Origin: Fratercula arctica
Lineage: Eukaryota; Chordata; Aves; Charadriiformes; Alcidae
NCBI GenBank assembly: GCA_947846985.1
Contig: CANTUZ010000023.1
Coordinates: forward strand, 3,553,677 to 3,617,676
Reading direction: 5' to 3'
Length of the DNA stretch: 64,000 bases
A program made the translations under genes and the position numbers. The notes beneath the pieces were generated by a model, which was given only the letters and a program-made list of their open reading frames with translations, ran no database searches and was not told the DNA's origin. How positions within the stretch are numbered: position 1 is the stretch's first letter; every line of letters starts with the position of its first letter. Positions 32,735 to 44,024 of the stretch are shown here, one piece after another.

Positions 32735-32748
32735 GCACTAGATGGCAG
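32735..32748 (+). promoter_or_regulatory. CTCF motif
   Basis: GCACTAGATGGCAG fits the vertebrate CTCF core CCASYAGRKGGCRS except at the first base. It is the best CTCF match I find in the window and is on the + strand. Confidence 0.5.
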
Positions 32749-33101
32749 GAGTCAGTCACGCACAAGGATGAGGGCTGTCTCCCTCTGAAAATCCGCTTGA
32801 AGTTGCTGAGGTGGAAATCTGCCAACTCACTCGGAGCTGCCTGGACCGGGATGCGCTTAAGCGGTGAAAATCCCTTCTCCAGCCAGACTCCAGGACTCTG
32901 TCTCTCGTCTTTCCCCCAATCCAAGAGTGTCCCGCTCGAGGATGGTGGGATTTGGCAAGGCTTTACAAACTAGGGTTGTATTGTTCCGGTGAATCTTGGC
33001 TTGGATTTTGGATGTGCTCGGCGTGCTGGTTTGGATGGAGGATTGTCCGGTCGTCTGGATGTCTGTGATTCCTTTGAGGGATGCTTTTGTTGAGAGCTGT
33101 G
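32749..33101. other. Unique sequence
   Basis: Nothing recognised. Confidence 0.4.
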
Positions 33102-33187
33102 GCCGGGTACCACTGCTCTTGCCTGGCTGAGGAGCATCATCCAGGCCAGGTACCACTGCTGTTGCCTTGTTGAGGAGCATCACCCAG
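33102..33187 (+). repeat. 43-bp tandem duplication
   Basis: Two copies, 33102-33144 and 33145-33187, share GGTACCACTGCT, TTGCC and TGAGGAGCATCA and differ at several bases. An old local duplication. Confidence 0.93.
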
Positions 33188-34020
33188 GCGGTCCCAAGAG
33201 CTGAAATAACAGCAGATTTTTACACACACATCCCCACTTAGATGCCATCTTTAGCTGCCCAACAAACTTCCCTTTGCTTAGACTTTTTCAATTCTGCCTG
33301 TTCAGCCCCTGCTTTCCAAAGCAGGGAGGAAAGCAAAGAGCAAGAGGAGCCGGGTGTTTGCCTGAGGCATTTTGCTGCATTTCCAGCCCATGCCTGTCCC
33401 TCCCGGTATGGCACAGACAGCCCTGGCTCTGCGGTTCAGCCAAGGAGCCATTTAAGGGGAAGGCGCACGGAAACGCTATATTGCTCTAAGTCTTGTTATA
33501 ACTTTTATCTTGCTGCGACTTCACTTTTAGAGATGCTCTCGGTGGCTGGCAGCAGCTGTAGGCAGCAGCTGTCACATATCCCACTCCCTAATGGGGTTTC
33601 CTATCGAGCACGCACCGGTGCTGCTGTAACCTTTCTGTAGTCTGTGCTGTGATATTATCGGGCCAGAAACCCGAGTGAGAGACGGGTGATGCAAAATCAA
33701 TCTCCGGAGCACCTGAAAGAGGGAAGACTGGTACCAAATGTTGTAGCGGCAACAAAAGAAAACAGTTCCTTCCTCAAATTCTTTGCCTCGGAAATGCCTC
33801 CTGGGATGGAGATGAAGAGCTTGCTGCTTTACCTCTTCTAGGCTGAAGGAAACGGGGAGAGGAATAGCACCAGCCTGTGCCTCAGCACGCCAGAATCGGG
33901 GCGGGGGGGCAGAGGAGCTGCTGCGGAGTAAACGCAACAAAGCTGGTCTGTGCTCCAGGGAGGAGAAGATCTGAGCGGAGAGCAGCCTGTCCCCTGCGGC
34001 TGGTGCAGAGGAGGCACCAG
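33188..34020. other. Unique sequence
   Basis: No gene is recognised. The 150-codon minus-strand frame at 33572-34024 has no domain. Confidence 0.45.
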
Positions 34021-34280
34021 GCATTGATTACTCCTTTCATCATGGCACAATTAGAGAGGAGCGCTAATGATCTAATTGTTCCTCTCATCCCAGCCCTAAG
34101 AACTGAGAGGAGATAGCCCATTGGTACTAATCCAGGCTTCAAAGCCTTGCTCTGCCAAGTTATCCCCTCTAATACTGTCTAATCTTTGTCAACCAGTAAT
34201 GGTAAAACAAGATGTTTCCAGTGCCGCATTGGGAGCCCAAAGCGAGAGGAGCATCTGCCAGCTGAGATGGTGTGAACTTG
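34020..34280. promoter_or_regulatory. Candidate regulatory block with interleaved inverted repeats
   Basis: ACAATTAGA at 34047-34055 pairs with TCTAATTGT at 34071-34079, and GAGAGGA at 34054-34060 pairs with TCCTCTC at 34080-34086. The first pair holds CAATTA homeodomain cores in mirror arrangement. The following 200 bases are AT-balanced with further TAAT cores. Confidence 0.45.
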
Positions 34281-35440
34281 ACATCGCTCCAAACTCTTCC
34301 AAAGCCCCAGATTTTATACCAGGGCGTGAGCCATCACCTGGTGCCTGACCCAGCCCATCACTTCCAGCTTGCAGCCTCCCCAAAAACCTTCTCAGTGCTG
34401 ATGTCCCCCCCTCCCCGGCACAGCAAAGGCAGAGCTGCGCCGGCGGAGTTCGCAGCCACCGTCTGTGATGGTGAGGAGGCACATGTGGCGGGTACGTGGT
34501 AAGCCTGAGGGATAAGATTAAAGCTGATAGGAATCACATTGCAGACTACAGGCTTATATCTGCTGCTGATGGGGATGTTTATTTGCAGCGAGGCACATGT
34601 TTCCTCCGGGAAGGGATTAGCCCCAGCGCAGGCTCTAAACCTGATGTTTCCCCATGAGGTGGGAAGCTCTGCGTATTGCTGTGGTTATACACAGGCGGTA
34701 CAGCCATGGCCATTATATTTTTTTTTTACATAACCTTTCATCTTGTAATAACCCACAGTTATTATAAAGGTTCTCCCTGATGAGAGGTTCCCGGACTTTG
34801 AGGCTGGGTCCTGTGTAGAAGCGAGTCAGGAGCTTCCCCGCGGGGACGGGGGATGCAGCGCTGACGTGGGGCTGTACCAGGCAGCAGGGTGCAGTTGTAC
34901 GCTGGTTCTTGGGCTGGCCCCTTGCCAGAGGGGACTGGCAAACATCTGGGCAGAGGTAGCACGTACAGACAGCTGCTTTCTGCCGGAACATCTGTCCCGG
35001 CCCCTAGAAAGCAACCCCAGGGATCCAGAGATGTGCAGGCACAAACACTGCTCGTAGACAAGGGTATTCTGAAGTTTTTATCCCCTCTGACTCCGGCTGG
35101 TGCCTGGGGATGCATTGAAAGACTCTTAAATTGGGCAACATTATTGGCAGGCCGTTATCCAGCTGCATTTTTTTAATTCCTGCCCAGTGAGGGAGCAAGG
35201 TGGGAAGCCAGCTGCTTTGATGAAAGATGGACGCGGCCTCATTCTTCCAACCCAGCTGGGTTCGGCAGGCTCCTGGCAGCCTTGCCCGCTTTCGGCGGGG
35301 CTGGAGCTGATCTTTCCATACAGAGGAGAAGAAAACAAGAGGGGGAAGAGTCTTTGTCTCGTGCTCGCCGTTCCAGGAGCAGGAGGCAAGCAGACACCTC
35401 CGCAGACCGTCTCAGACTGAATGGGAGAGCCAAAGCCTGG
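34280..35440. other. Unique sequence
   Basis: Mixed composition with a T-run at 34719-34728. No gene recognised. Confidence 0.45.
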
Positions 35441-36400
35441 GGTTAATCATCCGGGCTGGGCATTGACGGAGCATCTCTATGCACGTAAGAGCTCTTCAGG
35501 AGAAGCGTAGCGTCTCTGCATGTGCACCACTCACAAGAGCAAAACAGCTCCCCGGAGCTGGCTGCAATAACAGAATTGTCTTCTGAAGAGAAATCAGAAA
35601 GCCAGAGGGCTTTGGAAAGGGCAGTGCAGAGGCTTTTAATGTTTTTCTTCCTTCTAAAATAAAGATGATGTTTACTACTTTTCCCCCCTTTTCCCTTGCC
35701 CATGTGAAACAGCTGCTGCTGTGCGAAAGGCAACCACAGAAGACTAATTATGCTTCTGTGCAGGGTGAGATCTCCGGCTCCGGGAGGGGGGCACTGGGGA
35801 AGGGCAGCGGCTCCAAGCGGAGGGGCACGGGCAGGCAGTACCGCCGCGAAAACTCGTAGGTGGGTGCTGTGTTTGCAGAGACTGGGACCATCACCGCACG
35901 TGTGTGGGATGGGGAGGGGTGGGAGGGAAGTGATGGATCTCAGTGGCTTGAGCACGGTGCTGTCGGGGCGAGGACGCGTAGGATGTTCATCACTCCGGAT
36001 AACGTGCTGAGCTGCTGCCGGGGTGAGCAGCTGGATAATGTGGAAATAACGGGGCTGTGGGCATCACCCCTGGCTCGTCCCACCTGTATCTATTGCTCCG
36101 GCTCACCGAAGGGGCTGGGGGGACACTGGGGGGCTGCTATGTGGAGGAGATGGGGAAAGTGGGAATTCAGGCTGAGGGGAAATAAAGCAAGGGGAAGAGA
36201 AGCAGCAAGCGGCAGGGATGAAGGCAAGTGTTGCTAATGTTTGGCAAGGTCTCCAGGGTTATCCCGGGATTGGGGATGATGAATGTGCCGGAGGACTCCT
36301 CTCTCTGTGGTCTGCTGGCCAGGCGATCCGTCACTGCCTTGTGATGGACTGCCTGGTTCCCACGCGTCACCGTTTTAAGGTGGGTTATTGATGGCCCGCC
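35440..36400. other. Unique sequence, no feature seen
   Basis: The 170-codon minus-strand frame at 35443-35955 shows no domain or signal peptide I recognise. GC-rich at 35770-36130. Confidence 0.45.
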
Positions 36401-37836
36401 TTTACAAACCATTCCTCCTAATTACTTTTTGGCCCAGGAAGCAGTCGTCAGAGCTGGCTGGAGAGAGGGTGAAAGGGTAGGGCTGCAGCAGAGGCTGTCA
36501 GGAGATGGCTAAAACCCATGGCCCAGCGTGTCTGTGTCTGTCCCCCCCGGCCCCGTCCTCCCCCCCCATCCCAGGGACAGCAGCTCCAGACCTGCTGGGT
36601 CACTTCTGGAGGTGTTTAATCACCCACTGGTGGTGCTGGGCACCGGCTGAGTGGTTGGATGCTCCTAATCAGGTCAGGTGCAGAGATGTCTGAATTTTTC
36701 CATCGTTCCAAACCTGCTCTCAGCACACCACGCCATCGGCCGGCGATCGGTGCGGGGTGCCTTGCGGTCCTGCCCTGCCTCCCCTTCCTGCTGATTGATT
36801 TGTTACCCGCGTCAGACCTTTCGTCTGTGACGGGCAGAGATGCCGGTGGATCCTGTTCTGCCCCTTCGCCCTGTATTTGCTTGCTTTGCGCAGAGTTCAG
36901 ACTAGCTGAGTAAAAGCCGCCGCTGGTTTGATTGACTCCCAGATCAATTAAAGCAGCATGCGGACAGATGGAGGGCTCAGATCCTGAATTTTACCCCGAC
37001 CTCCTCCTTTCTGCGTTCTCCAGGGGCCTTTCAGGTTAATTGCCCTGATCTCTTGCTGCCTTTTCCTGCTGGCCCTGAAGGACCGTCTGGCTAATGTTGG
37101 CCAGCGCTGCGATGAATCCGGGCTGGGGAGGTGCTGGGGAAAAGGAAGGAGGCAGAGAATTGATTTACTCCATCAGGCAGCAGCAGCAGTTGCTGCCACT
37201 GTTTAATTCTCAGTTCAAGCCCCGTGGAGAATGCAAACGGCTCCGCTCCTCGGCCAATTTACAGCTGCTGACAAGCTGCTAAACAACATCTTTGTTACGA
37301 GCACGTGCGGGTCCGGGGGCTCCTCTCCGGGTGACAGCATGATGCACAGGTAAGGAGCGCGGATGCTGCCACCATGTCTAATGAGCGCTGCCCGCTGCAC
37401 CCCGAGCGCCGGCTGCCTTCTCCCAGCGCAGCCCTCCGCATTCGGAATGTGTCTTGTCAGCTTGGATAGGCTTTTGGAAGAGGTTGACGGATGAAAGTTC
37501 ACCTCGGATGAAGCTGGGGCCCCCGGCGGCTGGTTGTGATAAATGAGGGCATCCACGGCCGAAAGCGTGCAGACCATACCTGCCCATGCGAGTATGTGGA
37601 TACGGGTGCCCACCACCAAAAACTGAAGTCAAGCAAAACTGTGCAAAACCTGGAGGATTTGGGTTGTTCTCATCCAGGATTTATTGTGTTGGAGCGTCCT
37701 GAAACAACGCAGATGCTCAGTTGCAAGGAGGATGCCTTCTAGCAGTGCCCTGGGCATGAAGAGGGAGGAGGTGGTGAACCAGTCTCACCCCTCTTGACTC
37801 CAGCCTTATTTTTAAGACAACACTTTCATATTTATT
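36400..37836. other. Unique sequence
   Basis: A small AT-rich patch at about 36925-36955 (TTTGATTGACTCCC and GATCAATTAAAG) may be regulatory. Otherwise nothing is recognised. Confidence 0.42.
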
Positions 37837-38118
37837 AGGGAGTGTAGCCATAGGATGAGGGGGGAACAGTTTTACACTGCAAGAGGGGAGATTGAGATGA
37901 GATGTGGGGAAGAAATTGTTGGCTGTGAGGGGGGTGAGCCCCTGGCCCAGGTTGCCCCGAGAAGCTGTGGCTGCCCCATCCCTGGAGGGGTTCAAGGCCA
38001 GGTTGGATGGGGCTTGGAGCAACCTGGGCTGGTGGGAGGTGTCCCTGCCCAGGGCAGGGGGGTGGAAGGAGATGAGCTTTAAGTTCCCTTCTAACCCAAA
38101 CCATTCTATGATTCTATA
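37837..38118 (+). mobile_element. CR1 LINE 3' fragment
   Basis: About 280 bases of avian CR1 from the AGGGAGTGTAGCCATAGGAT region through the GAGATTGAGATGAGATGTGG, GGGGTGAGCCCCTGGCCCAG and CCCTGCCCAGGGCAGG blocks to CCATTCTATGATTCTAT. Long shared stretches with the 63.2-kb copy show both belong to one young subfamily. Confidence 0.97.
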
Positions 38119-38500
38119 TCAGCACTTATTACACACCAGCCTTTTGGTCTGAGGTTTGTACCTTCCTCCATCCAGCTTTCCAGTGAGCAGTCCCTGTTGG
38201 CCTGAGCGCTTCCAAGGCCTGCAGAGCTCCATAATTGTGTTTATCAGCATTAATCCAAGGCTGGAATTAGCTGGTCCTGTGTTCAGCGGAGGCCTGCTAT
38301 TGCATTTAAGGAAATTATCTCCCTAATAATGACAAATCAATTATCGGTGCTGCTTCCAAGGAGGCTGCTATGGTCTACCTTTTTCAGAGAAGCAATAAAC
38401 CTGTACACTCTCGCTGCCAAAAATTAGCTGCAGCAATACAGCCAAAATAATAAGGAATAACCCAACCATACAGACAGCGAGTTAATGAATTATCCTCTTT
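38119..38500. promoter_or_regulatory. Candidate conserved regulatory block
   Basis: AT-rich non-repetitive block with CATAATTGTG at about 38230, CATTAATCC at about 38248, CCCTAATAATGACAAATCAA at about 38322 and TTAATGAATTATCC at about 38482. Starts right at the end of the CR1 fragment. Confidence 0.36.
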
Positions 38501-38576
38501 CAGTTGGAGGTGCTCAGAAGCAGCACAGAACTGAAGCACGCCCAGAAGCCTTGCTGGGTTTCATTAAGATATTCTA

Positions 38577-38619
38577 CTTTTTTTTTTTTTTTTTTTCCTT
38601 TTTCCCCTATTTTTTTTTG
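38577..38619. repeat. T-rich tract
   Basis: About 20 T (38577-38596) followed by TTTTTCCCC-type and a second T-run to about 38619. Confidence 0.85.
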
Positions 38620-39200
38620 TCATCATGATGCTCACCGGGCGGTGAGGTTTGTGGCTGGGATCAGGCCAGTTTCCACCGCATGGAGCTTGGCTGGGACACG
38701 GATAACTGCAGCTGGAGAAGTTGCACAGGGACATCTCTCTTGGTTGTCCCCCACTCCCGGGTCCCCGCCGAGCTGGGGAGGGGGTGGGTAAGCACCGCAC
38801 TAACGTCTGTCTTGCTGGCAGGACATCCAGTCCCATCCTCCGACTAAGAACGGGTCCGTGGGGAAGCTGGGGAGGGTCTGGGGGAAGCGCTGCCAAGTGC
38901 CTGATCGGCACCAGGCGCGGCCGTGACAGCCGGGGTTTGGCACCGATCTGTCCCCGTTCTGGCTTGGGGAGCTGGCGGTGGGAGGAGGAGGAGGAGGAGG
39001 AGGAGGCAGCCCATCCCTCTCCCCTCGCACCTTTGCATCTGTTTGTGGGCTCTCCTTAGCGATCCTGCTGTTTGGGTGTCATGCGGGCCCCCGTTATTTA
39101 GTGGCGTTATTTGTGTTGATGGGATGTTTCACCAAGCAATTAGGAAAAAACAAAAAAAAGAAAAGTCCAACTTGTTCCAAAATACAAAGGCAGCAGCCGG
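38620..39200. other. GC-rich unique sequence with GGA run
   Basis: A GGA trinucleotide run at about 38982-39006. No gene recognised; frames through the run encode Glu, Gly or Arg repeats. Confidence 0.5.
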
Positions 39201-39640
39201 CATAAATTAATGTGTGTAGTTTTTAAGTGTTTACTACAGCACTGTTTTCTTCCGTCTTCCCACGGGGGATAATTAAGAAAGAGGCTATTTCTCTGCTGCC
39301 ATTAGGTATCAGGAGATGTTGCCATATCCCCTTAACTCCAGTGGACCTCCTTGAATCTGACAGATGATCAATTTAGTGTATTGAGAAGAGGAGGCTCATT
39401 TCTTCTCCACTGTAAGTTTAGGCATTATTATTTCCCTGGGTGGATTGATTCATATTTGGTCGGCTTCATTAGCTGAAATACGCCATAGACCAAATTAGCA
39501 CTGAGCTTTCAGTGATCAAGAAGGATGGAGCAGTTTGTTCTTATCAGTAATTGATCATGGAACTATTAATGGATGCAAATGTATTTGTTCACTCTGCTTT
39601 GATAAATAATGGCTCGCTGCTCCCCTGGGATATGATTTGT
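39200..39640. promoter_or_regulatory. Candidate conserved regulatory block
   Basis: AT-rich block with GGATAATTAAGAAAG at about 39268, CAGTAATTGATCATGG at about 39546, GGATGCAAATGTATTTG at about 39572 (octamer ATGCAAAT) and TTGATAAATAATGG at about 39599. The octamer with nearby TAATTGATC makes this one of the better enhancer candidates. Confidence 0.42.
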
Positions 39641-40395
39641 GCTCGCATTTCCTCTCGCCGCCGTACAGTCCCCAGGCCATGGGCTGAAGCATCTGGCTAA
39701 CAGGAGACAGATCTCATGGCTTAATTTTATTTTGCTACCAGTTATTGATGGGCAGACTTCCCCAGCCGATTCGCCCCGCTGCTTTGCTCCAACTTTCAGC
39801 AAGTTTTTTGTGGTCGGAAAGCTGTTTCCCATTTTTGCAGTGCGGGTTGGTTTTCATTTTCGCATTGACCTTCAGTAGCTGTTCCCGTAAGCTGGAGGTG
39901 CTTTAAGGAGAGCTGTGCCGTCTGGGGGTGCTCTGCGTGCACTGGTCCTGCACCCACATCCCTCCTGCATCCCCCTGGGTGCAGGCACCCACCAGTCTCC
40001 GTGTCCTTTGATTTCGTGCTGAAATTCTTGCTGGGGATTGACCAAAACAGGAGGCTCTCTGTATCCGTATCTATTTACCAGCTGGTTTCCGAAACCTCTA
40101 GGAGTGATGTCAAGGACAAGGGATGAGGAGCAGAGGCGATGCTTGGGGCTGGGAGCGATTGTGGCTGTGTTTATCTCGGCTCAATAGCCTTGGGGACGAC
40201 CTGGAGAGCAGGGTGCTGCTGAAACGTGGTGTCGTCTGTTCACCCTTCCCCCTGCCACGGCCTTTCATCAGCGCTCTGCAGCAGCTTCTCCCTTGCAAGC
40301 GCCGGCGCAGCACTCTGCGGGGCTTTGGTCTCCGGCTGGGGTTTCCTGGCCCTGCTTTAGTGCACGCATCGGGGACAGGGACGAGGTAGCTTGTG
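39640..40395. other. Unique sequence
   Basis: Mixed composition; nothing recognised. Confidence 0.42.
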
Positions 40396-40544
40396 AGGAC
40401 ACCTTTTGCTACAAATCAATCTTAGATAATGTTCCCTCCCCCCTTCATTATGGTAATGGCATCATTTTTGTGCATGGCAATTCTCAGACACAAATAGCAC
40501 TAAATCACCTTCCTCTTCTATGGTAACTACACTAATATTATTAA
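40396..40544. promoter_or_regulatory. AT-rich patch before the SINE relic
   Basis: Contains TTCATTATGGTAATGGC at about 40444 and CACTAATATTATTAATACC at about 40530. Possible regulatory sequence, or more of the diverged repeat. Confidence 0.28.
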
Positions 40545-40680
40545 TACCTTGCATTCATAAAACAATTTTCAGCATCTCGAGGCGCTCTGCACACATTAAT
40601 TCAGCCTCGCAACCTTCCACTGGGAGAATTGCCAGTATGAGTCACATTTTACAGCAGGGTAGAAAGGGGTAGCGTTGAAG
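40545..40680 (+). repeat. Probable MIR-like SINE relic
   Basis: The order of ATACCTTGCATTCATAAAAC, GCGCTCTGCACACATTAATT, CAGCCTCGCAACC and CATTTTACAGCAGGGTAGAA follows the old MIR-like SINE tail (steps recalled as AGCGCTTTACA, TTAATCCTCACAAC, CATTTTACAGATGGG). Strongly diverged, as expected for a repeat that predates birds. Confidence 0.55.
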
Positions 40681-40977
40681 AGGAGAACCAAGCCCTCTTC
40701 ATAGCTCCACCAGCGCGGGCGCAGGATAAGTGCACTCAGGATGATGGCAGATGCTCTTGTGAGCGCGCACAGGGTTTGACTCATACCGGGGCCAGGGCAG
40801 GGGGGAAGGACTCTCCTCGAGTTCGCTCACTGAATCATCTGCAGAGCCAGGAATAGAGCCCGGGAAGAAAAGGGCTGTGTTTATACCCCGGGTGAAAAAT
40901 GCGAAGAAGAATGATTTGAGGAAGCGAGAAGTTGCTGGGCGTGAAGGCTGGGGGGGTGCACGGGGTAGAGAAAGGGA

Positions 40978-41336
40978 ACGCTCGTTGCGGCCTTTCGGTA
41001 CTTGTAAAGAAAGATGGGGACAAGCTTTTTAGCAGGGCCTGTTGCGATAGGACAAGGGGTAACAGCTTTAAACTAAATGTGGGAAGACTGAGGCTAGATA
41101 TAAGGAAAAAAAAATGTTTTAGGCTGATGGCGGTGAGCCCCTGGCCCAGGTTGCCCAGAGAAGCTGTGGCTGCCCCATCCCTGGAGAGGTTCAAGGCCAG
41201 GTTGGACGGGGCTTGGAGCAGCCTGGGCTGGTGGGAGGTGTCCCTGCCCATGGCTTGGACCAGATGACATTTAAAGGTCCCATGGCTTGGACCAGATGAC
41301 CTTTAAAGGTCCCTTCCCACCCAAACCATTCTATGA
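40978..41336 (+). mobile_element. CR1 LINE 3' fragment, older subfamily
   Basis: Differs from the other copies. It keeps upstream blocks AAGAAAGATGGGGACAAGCT, GGGCCTGTTGCGATAGGACA, AAACTAAATGTGGGAAGACT and TAGATATAAGG before the common CCTGGCCCAGGTTGCCCAGA region, and ends CCATTCTATGAAC without a repeated tail. It carries an internal 32-bp tandem duplication (41249-41312). Confidence 0.96.
41249..41312 (+). repeat. 32-bp tandem duplication inside CR1
   Basis: 41249-41280 and 41281-41312 are identical except for one A/C change in GACATTTAAA versus GACCTTTAAA. The duplication doubles the CATGGCTTGGACCAGATGAC segment of the CR1 tail. Confidence 0.97.
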
Positions 41337-42530
41337 ACAACACCCAATCTTCAGTCTTCTGCTCCAACATCCCCTTGATATGAATTTGTAAGGATTTGGG
41401 TTTCCCTGCAGGCCAGGGTCCCTTTTCCCTCTGGTCCCCAGCTCGAGTGCAACCCATATTGTCCTGCAGGGAAATCTCAGACACGTCGTGCGAGTCTCCC
41501 TTTCCCCTTCAGTTATGAGTTTTTGTAGGCAACACTTCTTGCTAGGAAGATATCCTTGAAAGGGTTAAATCTTGAGGCATGACAGCTGAGGTATCGGATG
41601 AATGCAAGAAGCCGAGTGGTTCTCAGGAATTTTTTTTTTTAATTAACCGTCTTCTGCCACATTTTAATTTGAGGCATCAAAGACAAAAAGAGAAAGAAGC
41701 ACAAATCTGGTCTGTACCTGCGGTGGAAGGCTGTCTGTCTGTCATCTCGGTTCCTTTGCTGGTCACAAACAAACCCTCTCTGCTTTGTTCTGTGGCAGTG
41801 TTTGTTCCGTGCATTAATTTCTTTTCTAAAATTAAAAAAAAAAATAAAAATATCCCAGAGATTTGGCACATTGCAGAAGGGAAAAATGCTGTTTAGGGGA
41901 TTAAAAAGAAAATAACTCCTTTCTTTCAAATAAATTACAAAGCACTCTTGCTGCTTTGTACCTGAGAACCTGTAGGAAAATAGCAGTTTATTTTTAGTGC
42001 CAGATTGGATGGAGAGATGAAATGACTGAGTCTTCTTCAAAAGCCACCTACCATGAACCGGTGCCAAGGAAGGGAGGCTGCAAAGTGATATTACTGTTTA
42101 TTTTTTTTTTATTATTATTATTTTTTTCTTTTCCCCCTCTGGCATGGTTTGACATTCAGCTTGTTTTATTCTTAGTCCTGATCAGAACCCGAGAGGATTG
42201 CGTCTCTTGGGGAGAGGCGGGAGTTTAAACGAAGGGTAGGATCGGCAGATTTGCTCTCAAAGAAAGGTGCTGAGCATCGTTTCTCTGCCTCCCCCTGCTG
42301 ATGCCTGGCTCTGTGGCTTCCCTTGCCTTCCCGAGCCTTGTGCCCTCGCTGAGCTTTGCCAGTGCCTGGATCCCAAAGGTTTTTCTGCAGGTTTTTCCCC
42401 TGGGGAGAACCCCGCTGTACGCTCCTCTGCTGGGGCTGCCTCGCGACCCGCTGTCTCCTCCGGGGTGGGCTCGGTGGCGACAGTGCAAATAACCCAAGCG
42501 GCTGCTTGCCCAGCTTTGACTCTGCTGAGA
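41337..42530. other. Unique sequence
   Basis: AT-rich in 41620-42170 with T- or A-runs at 41630-41640, 41834-41844 and 42100-42127. No gene is recognised. 42288-42301 weakly resembles a CTCF site on the minus strand (two mismatches). Confidence 0.4.
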
Positions 42531-42539
42531 TGCTGATGC

Positions 42540-42928
42540 TTTGGGGCAGATTAATACCATCATGTGGATTTTAATGGGGGCAGAATTAAAGCCTTTAGGT
42601 ACATGTTTCCTGCCCCGCAGAGTGACGCGTGCCGGGGGCGCGGAGGCTTTCCCACGGTGCTTTCCCCGTCTCCCACCTCTGGAAGGGAGAGCGGCGGCGG
42701 AGGAACGAGACGTGCAGGTGGAGCTCTCCGAGTGTTGGCATGTGTCATCTTCTTTATTGCTGTCATGGTGCTCATAACTACCTCCATCCATCACTCCCTC
42801 CGCGCCGCCGTGAAATTAGCCCAACGCTTATTGGAGCAGCGTGCCAAGGTGCCAATCTCCCCCGAAAGCACTAAGCCGTCCTCTGCTAAAAGTCTCCTCA
42901 TTTTCCTTTCTGTTATTTCCTCCCTCCC
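42540..42928. other. CpG-containing block upstream of candidate exon
   Basis: GC-rich with CpG at 42625-42720, then AT-balanced sequence with GTGAAATTAGCCCAACGC at about 42811. Could be intron or conserved element sequence. Confidence 0.3.
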
Positions 42929-42954
42929 TTTTTTTTTTTTTTTTTTTTTTACAG

Positions 42955-43022
42955 CCGCATTAATGAGCTTTCGTTTTCGTAGCGGAACAATGAAGGCCGT
43001 GGCCAATTACGCTAAATTACAG
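42955..43022 (+). other. Candidate 68-bp exon (splice-site pair)
   Basis: A pyrimidine tract including 22 T (42929-42950) is followed by ACAG at 42951-42954, an excellent splice acceptor. At 43019-43028 ACAG|GTGCGA is an acceptable donor. One frame stays open across the 68 bases, but 68 is not a multiple of three and no protein family is recognised. The T-run may instead be a simple repeat placed by chance before an AG, and the interval may be a conserved element (AATTACGCTAAATTAC). Confidence 0.3.
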
Positions 43023-44020
43023 GTGCGAGAGGCGCCGTGGCAGACGTCCTCCCGCGCGCGGCTCGTTCGGCTCCCGCGCCATTAAGTGACCAAACGCCGC
43101 TTTTCGTCAAAGCGCCGAGGACAATTTTTAGCAATTAAAAAAAAAAAACAAACAAAACCTGGGTTGCATCTGAGGCGGGTGGGTCCGTAAAGCTCCCTCC
43201 CGCAGCTGCTGGGCAGCATCGCCCATGAGGGGAGGCGCTTTGGGCCTCCGAATTGTGGGGAGGGAAGGAAGGAGTCGAGCATCGCACGTGGGCTGTGCTT
43301 GAAATGTTCCTGGGGACGCTGGTGCTGGCAGAGGGTGCCATTTCTTCTTTCTTTTAAGCCGCTTTTCTATCCCAGCAGAGCTCCTTGTGTGAAGCGCTTC
43401 TGTGGGTGTATCTTAGTGTGTTCAAGGAAACAATTAAAGCAGTGGTGGTAATGGTCCTTTTTTTTTCTTTTCTTGGTAGAAATGTATTAAGCCTCTTCCT
43501 GGGACTTAAACTGTTTGTGAAGGGTTTGACTGCCAGCAAAAAAAAAAAAAGTTATATGGAGTATCTGGACTTTTTTTCAGCACTAAATTCATATCCAAAA
43601 AGCCAGTTCCTCACCTGTGACTCCACCACGTTGGCCTCCTTCCTATAAAGTAAATCTTCCGGAGGCAATTGCTGCTCGGCCAGAGCCTGCTCCCAGCACT
43701 GCTTCTTGGGGCTCTTACTGCATGAGATTCCCGGGGAATTTTTTTTCTTTTTTTTTTTTTTTTCCTGGCTCGCAGCCGCGGTCTGGAAACTTGGCGTCGC
43801 GTCTCCTGTGGGTGCGCGGTCTCCCACACCACGGGCTGCGCCTTCTCCGGTCCTTTTGTCCTGTCGCGGGCGGAGTGACTAACTTCACTCGTAAGAGAGA
43901 AGTAGTGAAATATTTGTTAATATAAAACAGTGGTTTAACCAAGTTACTAGTGAATGAGACTGTTTTACGAGATTTGATGGAAACGCTTGATTATTTACTG
44001 CGTAGAGGCCAGGGTCAGAC
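43023..44020. other. Unique sequence with A and T runs
   Basis: Runs at 43137-43148 (A), 43459-43466 (T), 43539-43550 (A) and 43750-43763 (T). The block 43870-44000 is AT-rich and may be regulatory. No gene recognised. Confidence 0.42.
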
Positions 44021-44024
44021 AAGC

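Noticed and set aside
42289..42301. CTCF site on the minus strand
   Set aside because: Two mismatches including a core C; too weak to list.
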